Source: Mycolicibacter arupensis (GTDB lineage: Bacteria; Actinomycetota; Actinomycetes; Mycobacteriales; Mycobacteriaceae). Taken from it: DNA of 60,513 nucleotides. The translations under genes and the position numbers were made by a program. The stretch spans positions 1-60,513 of the forward strand of contig NZ_MVHH01000025.1 in the NCBI RefSeq assembly GCF_002086515.1. The letters are read 5' to 3'. Under the pieces are notes generated by a model that saw nothing but the letters and a program-made list of their open reading frames with translations, was not told the origin of the DNA and made no database searches. How positions within the stretch are numbered: the first letter of the stretch is position 1; each line of letters starts with the position of its first letter. Positions 49,363 to 57,885 of the stretch are shown here, one piece after another.

Positions 49363-49917
49363 CTACAGGTACTGGCCGGAGCCGGTGTGGCCGTGCCCGC
49401 CACCGACACCGCCGGGCGGCAGTGCGCCGTGGCGCATCTGCTCCAGCTGCGCCCGGGCAGCCATCTGCTGGGCGAACAGCGCGGTCTGAATGCCGTGGAA
49501 CAGTCCTTCCAGCCAGCCGACCAACTGTGCTTGGGCGATGCGCAGTTCGGCGTCCGACGGTGTGGCGTCCTCGCGCAGCGGCAGGGTCAACCGCTCCAGT
49601 TCCTCACGCAGCTCCGGGGCCAGGCCGTCCTCGAGTTCGCGAATGCTGGCGGAGTGGATCTCACGCAGCCGGGCGCGGCTGGCCTCATCGAGCGGTGCCG
49701 CCCGCACCTCCTCAAGCAGCTGCTTGATCATGGTGCCGATCCGCATCACCTTCGCGGGTTGCTCGATCAGGTCGGTCACCGATCGCTCGTCATCGGAGTC
49801 GGCATCGGCTTCGGCGGCACCGTTGAGGCCGGCGGCCAGCACTCGCGGGTCTGCGCCGCTGATGATCTCGACGCCGTCGATGTTGTCCCGGCCGTCTGCG
49901 CTCCCGTCGGTGCTCAA
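49363..49917 (-). CDS. bpa: Bacterial proteasome activator Bpa (Rv3780 orthologue)
   Basis: 184 residues; ring-forming, ATP-independent activator of the mycobacterial 20S proteasome. The core EQPAKVMRIGTMIKQLLEEVRAAPLDEASR and the helical DAELRIAQAQLVGWLEGLFHGIQ region are nearly invariant in mycobacteria. The C-terminus GQYL is the motif that docks into proteasome alpha-subunit pockets. The N-terminal 50 residues are acidic and variable. The start is TTG at 49915-49917, overlapping the preceding stop (TTGA); the M. tuberculosis protein has the same LSTGS-like beginning. A longer frame to 50625 is unsupported. Confidence 0.94.
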   Translation of the reverse strand: MSTDGSADGRDNIDGVEIISGADPRVLAAGLNGAAEADADSDDERSVTDLIEQPAKVMRIGTMIKQLLEEVRAAPLDEASRARLREIHSASIRELEDGLAPELREELERLTLPLREDATPSDAELRIAQAQLVGWLEGLFHGIQTALFAQQMAARAQLEQMRHGALPPGGVGGGHGHTGSGQYL

Positions 49918-51848
49918 CGCGCTGCGTCTCCTTGCCATTCGTAGATGCGGGCCTCGCCGTTGTCGTAGACCTTGGCCCACGACCGCGATTTCTCCAGTGA
50001 GACTAGCCCGTCGGGCAGCGTGAACCCGCGCACCGTCGGGGTGCTGATCAGCACGTAGCGGATGTTGAGGTCGTGCACGGCCGCCGCTACCCGGGGATCG
50101 GTGTCGGCGTCGTCGGCGTAGGCCCAGAAGATGAACCGCTCCGGGCCAGGGCCCTGCTGTTGGGGATAGTCGTAGTGCGTCCAGAGCGGATGCAGGTCGG
50201 CGACCGCGTACATCCAGGCGCTGCCATCGACGTTGGCGTTGCCGATCACCGTGTCGTGGGCCCCGGGAAGCCCGGCCAGGTAGGCATACGCCTGCAGGTC
50301 GCGCTGGTCGACCATCACCGAGTCGTACTTGTCGCCGAGCAGGAACGCATGCCGAGGCAGATAGTGCCAGGCCAGCCCGACAGTCGCCGTCACCAGCAGG
50401 ATCCCGGTCAAAACCGGGCGTGCCCGCGCAGCCAGCGGCGTGGCCACCAGCCCCACCCCGGCGATCGGGACCAGCAGCACGGTCATCGCCGCCATGATCC
50501 GGCGCGGATCGTTGTAGAACAGCTCGGTGAGGGTGCTCACCGCATTGCCCAGCGGGCCGCCGGTGGGAGCCGAGGACTGCACCACCGCCACCGCCAGTAC
50601 GGCCCACAGCAGCAGCGGCCACCACACCTTGCGCCTGATCAGCACGACCGCGCCGGTGGCGGCCAGCGCGACCAGCGCGTACTGGACCGGAAAGTCATTG
50701 AGATGGCGGGTGTGCATCAGCAGCGCGTCATGCAGACCCTCCTTGCGTCCCTCGTGGGTCACAAACGCGTGGCCGGCGATGATCTCGGCCTGCTTGCGCA
50801 CGCTCAGCAGTTGCGGCATCAGCAGCAGGGCCGTCGGGAGGAGGACCCCGGCGAGGGCGAGGGTGTCCCGCCGTTTCCCGCGCAGCGGCTTCCACAACGC
50901 CCCGTCGACGGGGCTCAGCCACCAGGCCGCCACCAGCAGCGCCGTCACCACACCGCCGGTCGGGTGCACCGAGAACACCCCGATGAGCGCCAGTACCGCC
51001 ACTGGGATCCGATCGCGCAGCGTGCGGACCGCGGTGATCAGCGCGAACGCCGGCGCCACCAGCCCGTAGGCCACCAGGTTGGGCATGGCCGCGGTGCCGA
51101 ATTCCACGTAGGGCAGGGCGGTGAACGATGCCGACAGGGCGGCGGCCGCGCCCGCGGCCGCCGCGGTGGTGGCGGTGCCGGTCACCCGCTGCAGCAGATT
51201 CCAAGTGATCAGCGCGGCGCTGAGCGGGAACAGCCATACCGCGGCGGCCAATCCGGAAAGGGTGTACGCGGTGGTGGGTGCGGCGCCGGTCAGCTGGCAC
51301 AGCACCGCGGTGAGCGCGTGAAAGGCTGACGGGTAATAGAGCGCCGCGTGGGTTTCGACATTGCGCAGCTCACCCATGTGGGTGGGGGAGGCCTGGCCGG
51401 TGTCGAGGATGAAGCGCACGGTGTTGGCATGCCACACCGCGTCCCAGGTGCTGGGAATGCTCTGCCAGTTCGGTATCCCACGCACTGCCGCCCAGCCGAT
51501 CAGCAATACCCCCAGCAGGGCACCGGCAGCCACCGCCAGGAGGGGCCATCCGGCGGGCGCAGGCGCTGCGACATGGACGCGCGTGCGGCGCTCCAGCAAA
51601 GTCCGTAGACCCCTGGCTAGGCTGCCGGTCAGCGCCCCGATCACCACCAGTGCGGCCAGTGCAGTGATTGCGTTCCAAGGGATTCCGAGTGCGCCGAAGG
51701 GGACGATCGCCAGGCCTACTACCCCGTAGGTCAGCGCCGGTCCCACCGCCACGGCTAAGGGTCGAGGCAGCCCGGCGCCGACGGCCACCAGCGCACCCGG
51801 CAGCACCAGCAGCAAAAGCGCTGCGACCATTCCGAAGCCAAGAACCAC
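49914..51848 (-). CDS. Rv3779-type multi-TM protein (GT-C-like, DUF6541)
   Basis: 644 residues from GTG 51846-51848, with about 12 TM helices and a C-terminal soluble part. M. tuberculosis Rv3779 (666 aa) was reported as a polyprenyl-phosphomannose synthase involved in mannolipid synthesis. Highly conserved stretches are IPSTWDAVWHANTVRFILDTGQ, SPTHMGELRNVETHA, LPRHAFLLGDKYDSVMVDQRDL and LHPLWTHYDYPQQQGPGPERFIFWAY. The GTG start is chosen because VVLGFGMVAALLLLVLPGA aligns with the M. tuberculosis N-terminus; TACTAG lies just upstream, compatible with a leaderless start. The longest frame (51959) would run into the divergent gene. First gene of the five-gene run. Confidence 0.88.
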   Translation of the reverse strand: MVLGFGMVAALLLLVLPGALVAVGAGLPRPLAVAVGPALTYGVVGLAIVPFGALGIPWNAITALAALVVIGALTGSLARGLRTLLERRTRVHVAAPAPAGWPLLAVAAGALLGVLLIGWAAVRGIPNWQSIPSTWDAVWHANTVRFILDTGQASPTHMGELRNVETHAALYYPSAFHALTAVLCQLTGAAPTTAYTLSGLAAAVWLFPLSAALITWNLLQRVTGTATTAAAAGAAAALSASFTALPYVEFGTAAMPNLVAYGLVAPAFALITAVRTLRDRIPVAVLALIGVFSVHPTGGVVTALLVAAWWLSPVDGALWKPLRGKRRDTLALAGVLLPTALLLMPQLLSVRKQAEIIAGHAFVTHEGRKEGLHDALLMHTRHLNDFPVQYALVALAATGAVVLIRRKVWWPLLLWAVLAVAVVQSSAPTGGPLGNAVSTLTELFYNDPRRIMAAMTVLLVPIAGVGLVATPLAARARPVLTGILLVTATVGLAWHYLPRHAFLLGDKYDSVMVDQRDLQAYAYLAGLPGAHDTVIGNANVDGSAWMYAVADLHPLWTHYDYPQQQGPGPERFIFWAYADDADTDPRVAAAVHDLNIRYVLISTPTVRGFTLPDGLVSLEKSRSWAKVYDNGEARIYEWQGDAAR

Positions 51849-51957
51849 TGCACTAGTATGTCTGCCAAGGTGGCATAGCTCGGTAATGCGGCGAGCTATC
51901 TCGTTATCCGAGACGTTCACCGATCGCCGATCTTGAGAAGCTCCGAAGGTGACTGGC

Positions 51958-53154
51958 ATGGCCTATGACGTCGCTCGAGTGCGTGGGTTGCACCCGACGC
52001 TCGGTGACGGATGGGTGCACTTGGATTCCCCGTCGGGCATGTTGATTCCCGATTCGGTGGCAACGACGGTGTCGACGGCGTTCCGGGGATCGCTGGCCAA
52101 GGCCGACGGCCCGCACCCGGCTGCCCGGCGCAGTGCCGCGGTGCTGGTTGCGGCGCGCCAGGCGGTGGCCGATCTGGTCGGCGCCGATCCGTCCGCGGTC
52201 GTGCTCGGTCCTGATCGCGCGGTGCTGTTGAGTGCCCTGGCCGATGCCGCGTCATCGCGGGTGAGCCTGGGTTACGAGACGGTGGTCACCCGCCTGGACG
52301 ACGAGGCCAACATCGCGCCCTGGGTGCGGGCCGCCAATCGCTACGGCGCCAAGCTCAAATGGGCCGAGGTCGACATCGAGACCGGCGAGCTGCCCAGCTG
52401 GCAGTGGGAGAACCTGATCACGCCGTCCACCCGGCTGGTGGCGCTCACGTCGGCATCGGGTGTGCTGGGCACCGTCACCGACCTGCGGTCGGTCACCAAG
52501 CTGATCCACGATGTGGGTGGTGTGGCGGTGGTCGATCACTCCGCTGCGGCGCCGTATCAGCTGCTCGACATCAACGAGGTCGAGGCGGACGTGGTGGCCG
52601 TCAACGCGGCCTCGTGGGGTGGGCCTCCGGTGGGTGCGCTGGTCTTTCGTGATCCTGCGCTGATCGACACCTTCAGTTCGGTGTCGCTGAGTCCCCACGC
52701 GGCGGGCCCGGCCCGCTTGGAGGTGGGTCTGCACCAGTTCGGTCTGCTGGCCGGATTGGTGGCCAGCGTCGAGTACCTGGCTTCCCTGGACGAGTCGGCC
52801 CGGGGTACACGGCCCGAGCGCCTCGCGATCTCCATGCGTTCGGCCGCGACGTATTTGAACCGGCTGTTCGAATACCTGCTGAGTTCGCTGCGCTCACTGC
52901 CCCTGGTGATGCTGATCGGTCAGCCCGAAGCGCGTATCCCGGTGGTCAGCTTCGCGGTACAGAAGGTGCCGGCAGAGCGGGTGGTCCAGCGTCTGGCCGA
53001 CAACGGCGTCCTGGCAATCGCCAACGCCAGCTCTCGAGTGCTGGACGCGATCGGGGTCAATGACATTGGGGGAGCGGTCACCCTCGGGCTGAGCCACTAC
53101 TCAACGATGGCCGAGGTGGACCAGCTGGTTCGGGCGCTGGCGTCGCTGGGTTAG
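51958..53154 (+). CDS. Class-V aminotransferase-fold protein lacking the PLP lysine (Rv3778c orthologue)
   Basis: 398 residues, the same length as Rv3778c; the start [13 protein letters not shown] is conserved, so ATG 51958 is preferred over 51949. Fold type I (cysteine-desulfurase-like) elements are present: [44 protein letters not shown] and VVDHSAAAP. Where SufS/CsdA enzymes have SGHK with the PLP-binding Lys, this protein has [14 protein letters not shown] (Trp220) and no Lys nearby. It is therefore likely a pseudoenzyme or has altered chemistry. The M. tuberculosis orthologue, as I recall it, shares the change. It is divergent from the Rv3779-like gene across 109 bp, with gene order conserved. 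Confidence 0.9.
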   Translation: MAYDVARVRGLHPTLGDGWVHLDSPSGMLIPDSVATTVSTAFRGSLAKADGPHPAARRSAAVLVAARQAVADLVGADPSAVVLGPDRAVLLSALADAASSRVSLGYETVVTRLDDEANIAPWVRAANRYGAKLKWAEVDIETGELPSWQWENLITPSTRLVALTSASGVLGTVTDLRSVTKLIHDVGGVAVVDHSAAAPYQLLDINEVEADVVAVNAASWGGPPVGALVFRDPALIDTFSSVSLSPHAAGPARLEVGLHQFGLLAGLVASVEYLASLDESARGTRPERLAISMRSAATYLNRLFEYLLSSLRSLPLVMLIGQPEARIPVVSFAVQKVPAERVVQRLADNGVLAIANASSRVLDAIGVNDIGGAVTLGLSHYSTMAEVDQLVRALASLG

Positions 53155-53173
53155 GAACCCCTCTGTTCTAGAG

Positions 53174-53332
53174 CCCGCTCGGCTGATGGCGGGATCCGCG
53201 GTGCCCGGCTCCGCCGCGCTTGCGATCCCGCTCGGCTGATGGCGGGTTCCCCGGCGCCCGGCTCCGCCGCGCTTGCGATCCCGCTCGGCTGATGGCGGGA
53301 TCCGCGGCGCCCGGCTCCGCCGCGCTTGCGAT
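53174..53332. repeat. 53-bp tandem repeat, three units (MIRU/VNTR-like)
   Basis: Units start at 53174, 53227 and 53280 with period 53; a partial fourth begins at 53333 (CCCGCTACG). The shared core is CCCGCTCGGCTGATGGCGGG followed by a CCGGCTCCGCCGCGCTTGCG stretch. Units differ at few positions (GATCCGCGGTG, GTTCCCCGGCG, GATCCGCGGCG). The period matches the 50-100 bp range of mycobacterial MIRU-VNTR loci. It sits between two genes and forms the upstream region of the acyl-AMP ligase. Confidence 0.95.
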
Positions 53333-53383
53333 CCCGCTACGCTGTGGGCCGTGACCGACGTCTCACCGAAGGCAGATCAGACG

Positions 53384-55276
53384 ATGGCAGAACTGACGAG
53401 TTCCTTGGCCCCTTTGGCCCTGGACACCTTGGTTGACCTGATGCAGCAGCAGGCTGCGCGTTTTGCGGACACACCCGCTTTCATCTTCTGCCCCGAAGGA
53501 GACGTGGAGGAGGCCCGGGTCACCTACCGCGACCTGGACCGGCGTGCACGCGCTATCGCGGCACGCTTGCAGCATTACGGCGCCGCCGGCGAGCGGGTGC
53601 TGGTGCTGTGCCGCCCCGGCGTGGACAGCATCGCCGGGCTCTTCGGCTGTTTCTATGCCGGCGCCGTTGCGGTTCCTGTCGACGAGCACTGGCCGATCCG
53701 GCGCATCGAGACCGTGGTTCCCGAAGCGGATGCGCGCTTCGCGCTGGCAACCGCCAAGACGCAGGCCAAGATGAAGTCTGCGGTGGATGGCCTCAGCGCC
53801 GGTCCGAAGTTGACGTGGCTGGCCATGGACGATGACTCCGACGACGGAGCGGCCTGGGAGCCGCAGAGCGTCAGTGCCGACAGCCTCGCCATGATCCAGT
53901 ACACCTCGGGCTCCACTGGGGTGCCGAAGGGTTGCGTGCTGACTCACCGCAACTACCTGGCCAACCTGGAGATCATGCGGTGGGCCCTGAATCCGGCCGA
54001 CGACGCACCAGTCATGAACAGCCCCATCAGTGGGGTGTCCTGGCTGCCGCAGTATCACGACATGGGCTTCGTCGGGGGCATCGTCGGCACCATCTACGGC
54101 GGCCGTAGCACCGTGCTGATGTCTCCGAGTGCCTTCCTGATGCGCCCGATCCGGTGGCTGCAGGCGATATCGCGCTACCAGGCGACCATCACCGCCGCAC
54201 CGAACTTCGCCTACGAGGCCTGCGTCAAGCGCAGCACCGCCGCGGAGCGTGCTGCCTTGGATCTGTCGAGTCTCTCGATCGCCGTGGTCGGGGCCGGACC
54301 CATCAGCTCGGAGACGCTGCAGTCCTTCACCGACGCATTCGCACCCGCCGGCTTCCGGCAGGAGGCTTTCATACCGGCTTACGGGCTTGCCGAGGCGACC
54401 CTGGGCGTGACGGGCATGTCCGAGTCGGCGTTGCCGGTGGTCCGGTACTTCGACCGGCCCGCGCTCACCGAGGATCGAGTCGTCGAGGTGACCGCCGACG
54501 CGGCCAGCCCGGAGACCGCGCTTCCGCTGGTGGGTTGCGGCAAAAGGCCGGACGGCGTGGACGTGCGCATCGTCGATGCCGAGACGCGGGAACTTCGCTC
54601 CCCTGAGGAAGTGGGGGAGATCTGGGTGTCCGGGCCGAGTGTCGGCGTGGGCTACTGGCGGCGTCCCGAAGAGACCGAACACGCCTTTAATGCGCACCTG
54701 GCTGACACCGGCGAGGGGCCTTACCTGCGCAGCGGCGACCTCGGGTTCTTCCAAGACGGCGAGCTGTTCGTCACGGGCCGGTGCAAGGACCTGATGACGA
54801 TCAATGGATTCAGCCACTACCCGAATGACATCGAGCTGACCGTGCAGGCCTGTCACCCGGCGCTTATGCCCAGCCGTGGTGCGGTGTTCCAGCTGCCGAC
54901 CGAGCGTTACGCCCCGGAATACGTGGTGGTGGTCCAGGAGGTGCACCACCACACGGCCGCCGGCGTCGACCTCAATGACCTGATCCACTCGATTCGGGCG
55001 GCGGTCCGCACCCACCACGGGATCGATGTGCAAGCCGTCGCGCTGCTCAAGCCGATGCGGATCCCGACCACCACCAGCGGCAAGATCCAGCGCAGCGCGT
55101 GTCGCGAGCAATACGTCGCCGGTGAACTGGCAGCGATGGCCCAGTGGGCCGAGCCGCTGCCGGAAAAGCGCCCGTCGGAGGTCAAAGGTGCCTTGCTCGG
55201 CGGCCTGGCCCAGCTTGCCGCCACGGGCCTGGCAAACCGGCTGCGCGGAACACAGGGCCAGCAGAGCCAGAGCTGA
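53384..55276 (+). CDS. Stand-alone fatty-acyl-AMP ligase (FAAL)
   Basis: ANL-superfamily adenylation enzyme of the FAAL type, which activates a fatty acid as acyl-AMP, usually for a polyketide synthase. From ATG 53384 it has 630 residues; GTG 53351 is an alternative. Motifs: A3 YTSGSTGVPKG (about 172), A5 PAYGLAEAT (about 331), A7 LRSGDLGFFQDGELFVTGR (about 447), A8 KDLMTINGFSHYPNDIE, and A10 TTSGKIQR with the catalytic Lys567. HYPNDIE after A8 is typical of FAALs rather than acyl-CoA ligases. No carrier-protein domain is fused and no PKS is visible nearby. This is not the expected pks13 partner fadD32, since that locus neighbours are absent. Its substrate is unknown. Confidence 0.87.
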   Translation: MAELTSSLAPLALDTLVDLMQQQAARFADTPAFIFCPEGDVEEARVTYRDLDRRARAIAARLQHYGAAGERVLVLCRPGVDSIAGLFGCFYAGAVAVPVDEHWPIRRIETVVPEADARFALATAKTQAKMKSAVDGLSAGPKLTWLAMDDDSDDGAAWEPQSVSADSLAMIQYTSGSTGVPKGCVLTHRNYLANLEIMRWALNPADDAPVMNSPISGVSWLPQYHDMGFVGGIVGTIYGGRSTVLMSPSAFLMRPIRWLQAISRYQATITAAPNFAYEACVKRSTAAERAALDLSSLSIAVVGAGPISSETLQSFTDAFAPAGFRQEAFIPAYGLAEATLGVTGMSESALPVVRYFDRPALTEDRVVEVTADAASPETALPLVGCGKRPDGVDVRIVDAETRELRSPEEVGEIWVSGPSVGVGYWRRPEETEHAFNAHLADTGEGPYLRSGDLGFFQDGELFVTGRCKDLMTINGFSHYPNDIELTVQACHPALMPSRGAVFQLPTERYAPEYVVVVQEVHHHTAAGVDLNDLIHSIRAAVRTHHGIDVQAVALLKPMRIPTTTSGKIQRSACREQYVAGELAAMAQWAEPLPEKRPSEVKGALLGGLAQLAATGLANRLRGTQGQQSQS

Positions 55277-55541
55277 GCTTCCTGAGACCTCCTAACAGGA
55301 ACGTCTCCACTTTCCGTCCGATCTGACCCCGCGTCACACTCGCAGGGCTAGCGGGACCCATATCACAAGTTCGCGGACGCGACATGGCATTACGGCGCAA
55401 ATTTCAGCTGAGATCTATCGCTTCACGTGAGGGCTGACCCCGGTTTTGATGAAGCTATTGCTTACAAAGCTACGGTTCGACAAACGGGAAAACTCATGTA
55501 AGTTTAAGCAACGTCCGTAGTCAGTGTCCTAGGAGAGCATG
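55277..55541 (+). promoter_or_regulatory. Intergenic region with promoter for the GjpA-like pair
   Basis: No gene is seen. The region is less GC-rich than its neighbours. TTCGAC (55476-55481), a 17-base spacer and TAAGTT (55499-55504), directly preceded by TG, form a plausible promoter. AGGAGAG (55531-55537) is a good Shine-Dalgarno for ATG 55542; its spacing to the preceding ATG at 55539 is too short. Confidence 0.5.
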
Positions 55542-57845
55542 ATGCAGCTGGCGCTTCGCCCATACGTCACCCCCGGCGTCGCCATCGCAGGTGCCGCCTT
55601 GATTGCGGTTACTGGGGCCGTTCCCGCGGCGGTACTGCGGCCCCACGCCGAGCCTCAACGGGCTCTTCAGCTGATCCAGGACCAGGGTGTCAAGCTCTCG
55701 GCTGACTTCTTCGGCCCGTGGGTAGACCTCTTCAACAACACGGCCACCAACGTGGTCGCAATGGGGACCGACAACGGCTGGGGAAACCTTCTCGAGCAGA
55801 TCTTCTCGGACCCGAGCTCGCTGTCGCGGCTGCCGGAAGTCTTTGAGTTCCTGACCTCGATCATGCCTTCCATCAGCGGATCCGACCCGCTGATGGTCCT
55901 GCTCTCGCCGATCCTGACCATCGGCATGGGGGTCATCGGCCCGCTGGTCACGGTCAATGACGCGATGCAGGACATCCTCAACCAGATCTTCAACCCCAGC
56001 GACCCGCTGGACCCGTTCGCCGCCCTATTCACCGCGGTCCCGCAGCTGCTGGACGCGTGGCTGAACGGCACCAGCACCATCGATGTGGCCGGGCTGAGCA
56101 TCCCGGCCTTCAATGGGATCCTGGTACCCGACCAGAACCTGATCATCGATGAGACCGCCAGTGAGTGGGCCAACAACCTCGGTATCGGCGACCAGACCAT
56201 CGCCAGCCTGCTGGACCAGACCGGGATCGGAACCCTTGAGGTTGCGGGCATGCTCACCGGCCTGCTGGACAGCGTCGGACTGGGTGACGACACCCCCGTC
56301 GACGTCGTCAACGCCCTCGGCCTGGGCGACCTTGAGGTCGCCAGTGTGCTGAGCACGGTCTTCAACGCGGTGGGCATCGGCAACCCCACCATCGCCGAGC
56401 TCATGGACATGCTGGGGATCGGCAACGTTGCGGTCGCCGACATCGCCATCGACATCACCAACGCGCTGGGCTTTGAAAACACCACGGTCATCGACATCGC
56501 CGACGACATCGGCCTGGCCGACCTCAAATTGGCCGACCTGGGCATGGACATGCTCGAAGCGCTGGGCATCGGAGACCCGACGGTCAACGAGCTCCTCACC
56601 GACATCGGCGCCGGCAGCCTGACGCTCAACGGCCTGCTCCAGACCGCGGTGGACGCGGTGGGACTGGGCGGTCAAACCCCCGCGGACATCCTTGACGCCA
56701 CGGGCCTCGGCGCACAGACCACCCACGAGTTCATCACTGAACTGCTCGGCGGACTGGGCTTGGGCAACCAAACGATCATGGACCTGCTCAGTTCTGCCGG
56801 CTTGGCCGACGCTGACGTGGGGCAATTGGCCGTCGCCATCCTCGGTCCCTACGGCGACACCACTGTGAGCGAGGTGATGGGGTATGCGGGCTTCGGCGCT
56901 GTCACCACCCGGGATGTCACCGACCTGTTGGGTATCACCAACCTGTCGCTGGGCACCATCTTCGGCAACCTGTCTTATATCACCGGCAACCTCACCATCA
57001 ACGACATGCTCACTGCGACCGGCATGACCCCGCTGGATAAGGGTGGTGACGCCCTCCTGGCGGATTCCCTGGCAGGTACGACCATCGCCAGCATGCTGGG
57101 CACCCAATTGGACGAGCCCCTGTCTGCGATGCTCGGTCCGATGGGCGACATGAGCCTCGCCGACATGATCGAGCAGAACTTCTCGATGACGCTGGGGCAA
57201 ATGCTCATCGATTCGGGCATGGCCGATCAGACTCTGACCGACCTGGTGCTGGCCGGGATGCCCGACGCACCGCTCTCGTCACTGCTGGGCGTCATGGGTG
57301 ACACCCCGCTGTCGGCGCTGATCGACCAGCTGGTGCCCGCCGACCAGACCATCGTGGACCTGCTCGCCGCCTCTGGCCTGGGCGACCAGACCATGAGCGA
57401 GTTGCTCACTCAGACCTTCGGCGACCAGACCGTCGCCAACGCCTTGGACGACGGTGGCCTGGGCGGCATGCAGATTGACGACATCATCCGGCAGGCGCTG
57501 GGACCGCAGACCGTCAACGAGATGCTCAACGACTTCGGCCTCGGCGGCCAGTCGCTGAGCGACCTCTTCGACCAGTTCTTCGGTGTCTCGACCATCGCCG
57601 ACCAGATGATCGCCCTGGGCCTGGGCGATCAGACCCTCAACGAGCTGATCGACTCACTGTTCGGCGCCTCGACGGTCAGCTCGCTGCTCGGCGACTTCGG
57701 CCTTCAGACCGTCGACGAGCTGCTCACCTCGCTGGGTATCGCCGACATGACCGTGATCAACGCCCAGATCGGCGAGTTCTGGGGCTCCATGTCCTACTGG
57801 CTTGACGGCCTCGGGGACCAGATCACGGCGGTGCTCAGTGGCTAA
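55542..57845 (+). CDS. GjpA-like secreted protein with 14/18-residue repeat array
   Basis: 767 residues. The second ATG (MQLALRPYVTPG) is chosen because its paralogue starts the same way and the AGGAGAG spacing fits. Residues 1-35 form a signal-like helix. The N-terminal region (35-210) resembles the mycobacterial proteins annotated as porin GjpA (LRPYVTPGVAIAGAALIAV, then DLFNNTATNV and hydrophobic helices). From residue 214 a repeat array G(L/I)G(D/N)xT(I/L/V)xxLL begins. Seven consecutive super-units of exactly 32 residues (14+18) occupy 56181-56852, then looser 12-19-residue units continue to the C-terminus. There are about 25-30 repeats, none of them PPE-MPTR-like. Likely an envelope protein with a solenoid; function unknown. 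Confidence 0.85.
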   Translation: MQLALRPYVTPGVAIAGAALIAVTGAVPAAVLRPHAEPQRALQLIQDQGVKLSADFFGPWVDLFNNTATNVVAMGTDNGWGNLLEQIFSDPSSLSRLPEVFEFLTSIMPSISGSDPLMVLLSPILTIGMGVIGPLVTVNDAMQDILNQIFNPSDPLDPFAALFTAVPQLLDAWLNGTSTIDVAGLSIPAFNGILVPDQNLIIDETASEWANNLGIGDQTIASLLDQTGIGTLEVAGMLTGLLDSVGLGDDTPVDVVNALGLGDLEVASVLSTVFNAVGIGNPTIAELMDMLGIGNVAVADIAIDITNALGFENTTVIDIADDIGLADLKLADLGMDMLEALGIGDPTVNELLTDIGAGSLTLNGLLQTAVDAVGLGGQTPADILDATGLGAQTTHEFITELLGGLGLGNQTIMDLLSSAGLADADVGQLAVAILGPYGDTTVSEVMGYAGFGAVTTRDVTDLLGITNLSLGTIFGNLSYITGNLTINDMLTATGMTPLDKGGDALLADSLAGTTIASMLGTQLDEPLSAMLGPMGDMSLADMIEQNFSMTLGQMLIDSGMADQTLTDLVLAGMPDAPLSSLLGVMGDTPLSALIDQLVPADQTIVDLLAASGLGDQTMSELLTQTFGDQTVANALDDGGLGGMQIDDIIRQALGPQTVNEMLNDFGLGGQSLSDLFDQFFGVSTIADQMIALGLGDQTLNELIDSLFGASTVSSLLGDFGLQTVDELLTSLGIADMTVINAQIGEFWGSMSYWLDGLGDQITAVLSG

Positions 57846-57885
57846 GCGACAGGGAAACTTCGGAACTTCCGTCCGGGAGGGCGTC

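Noticed and set aside
53273..53383. Longer start for the acyl-AMP ligase running through the 53-bp repeats
   Set aside because: The extension is encoded by tandem repeats whose period is not a multiple of three and lacks FAAL homology; GTG 53351 remains a possible but weaker alternative.
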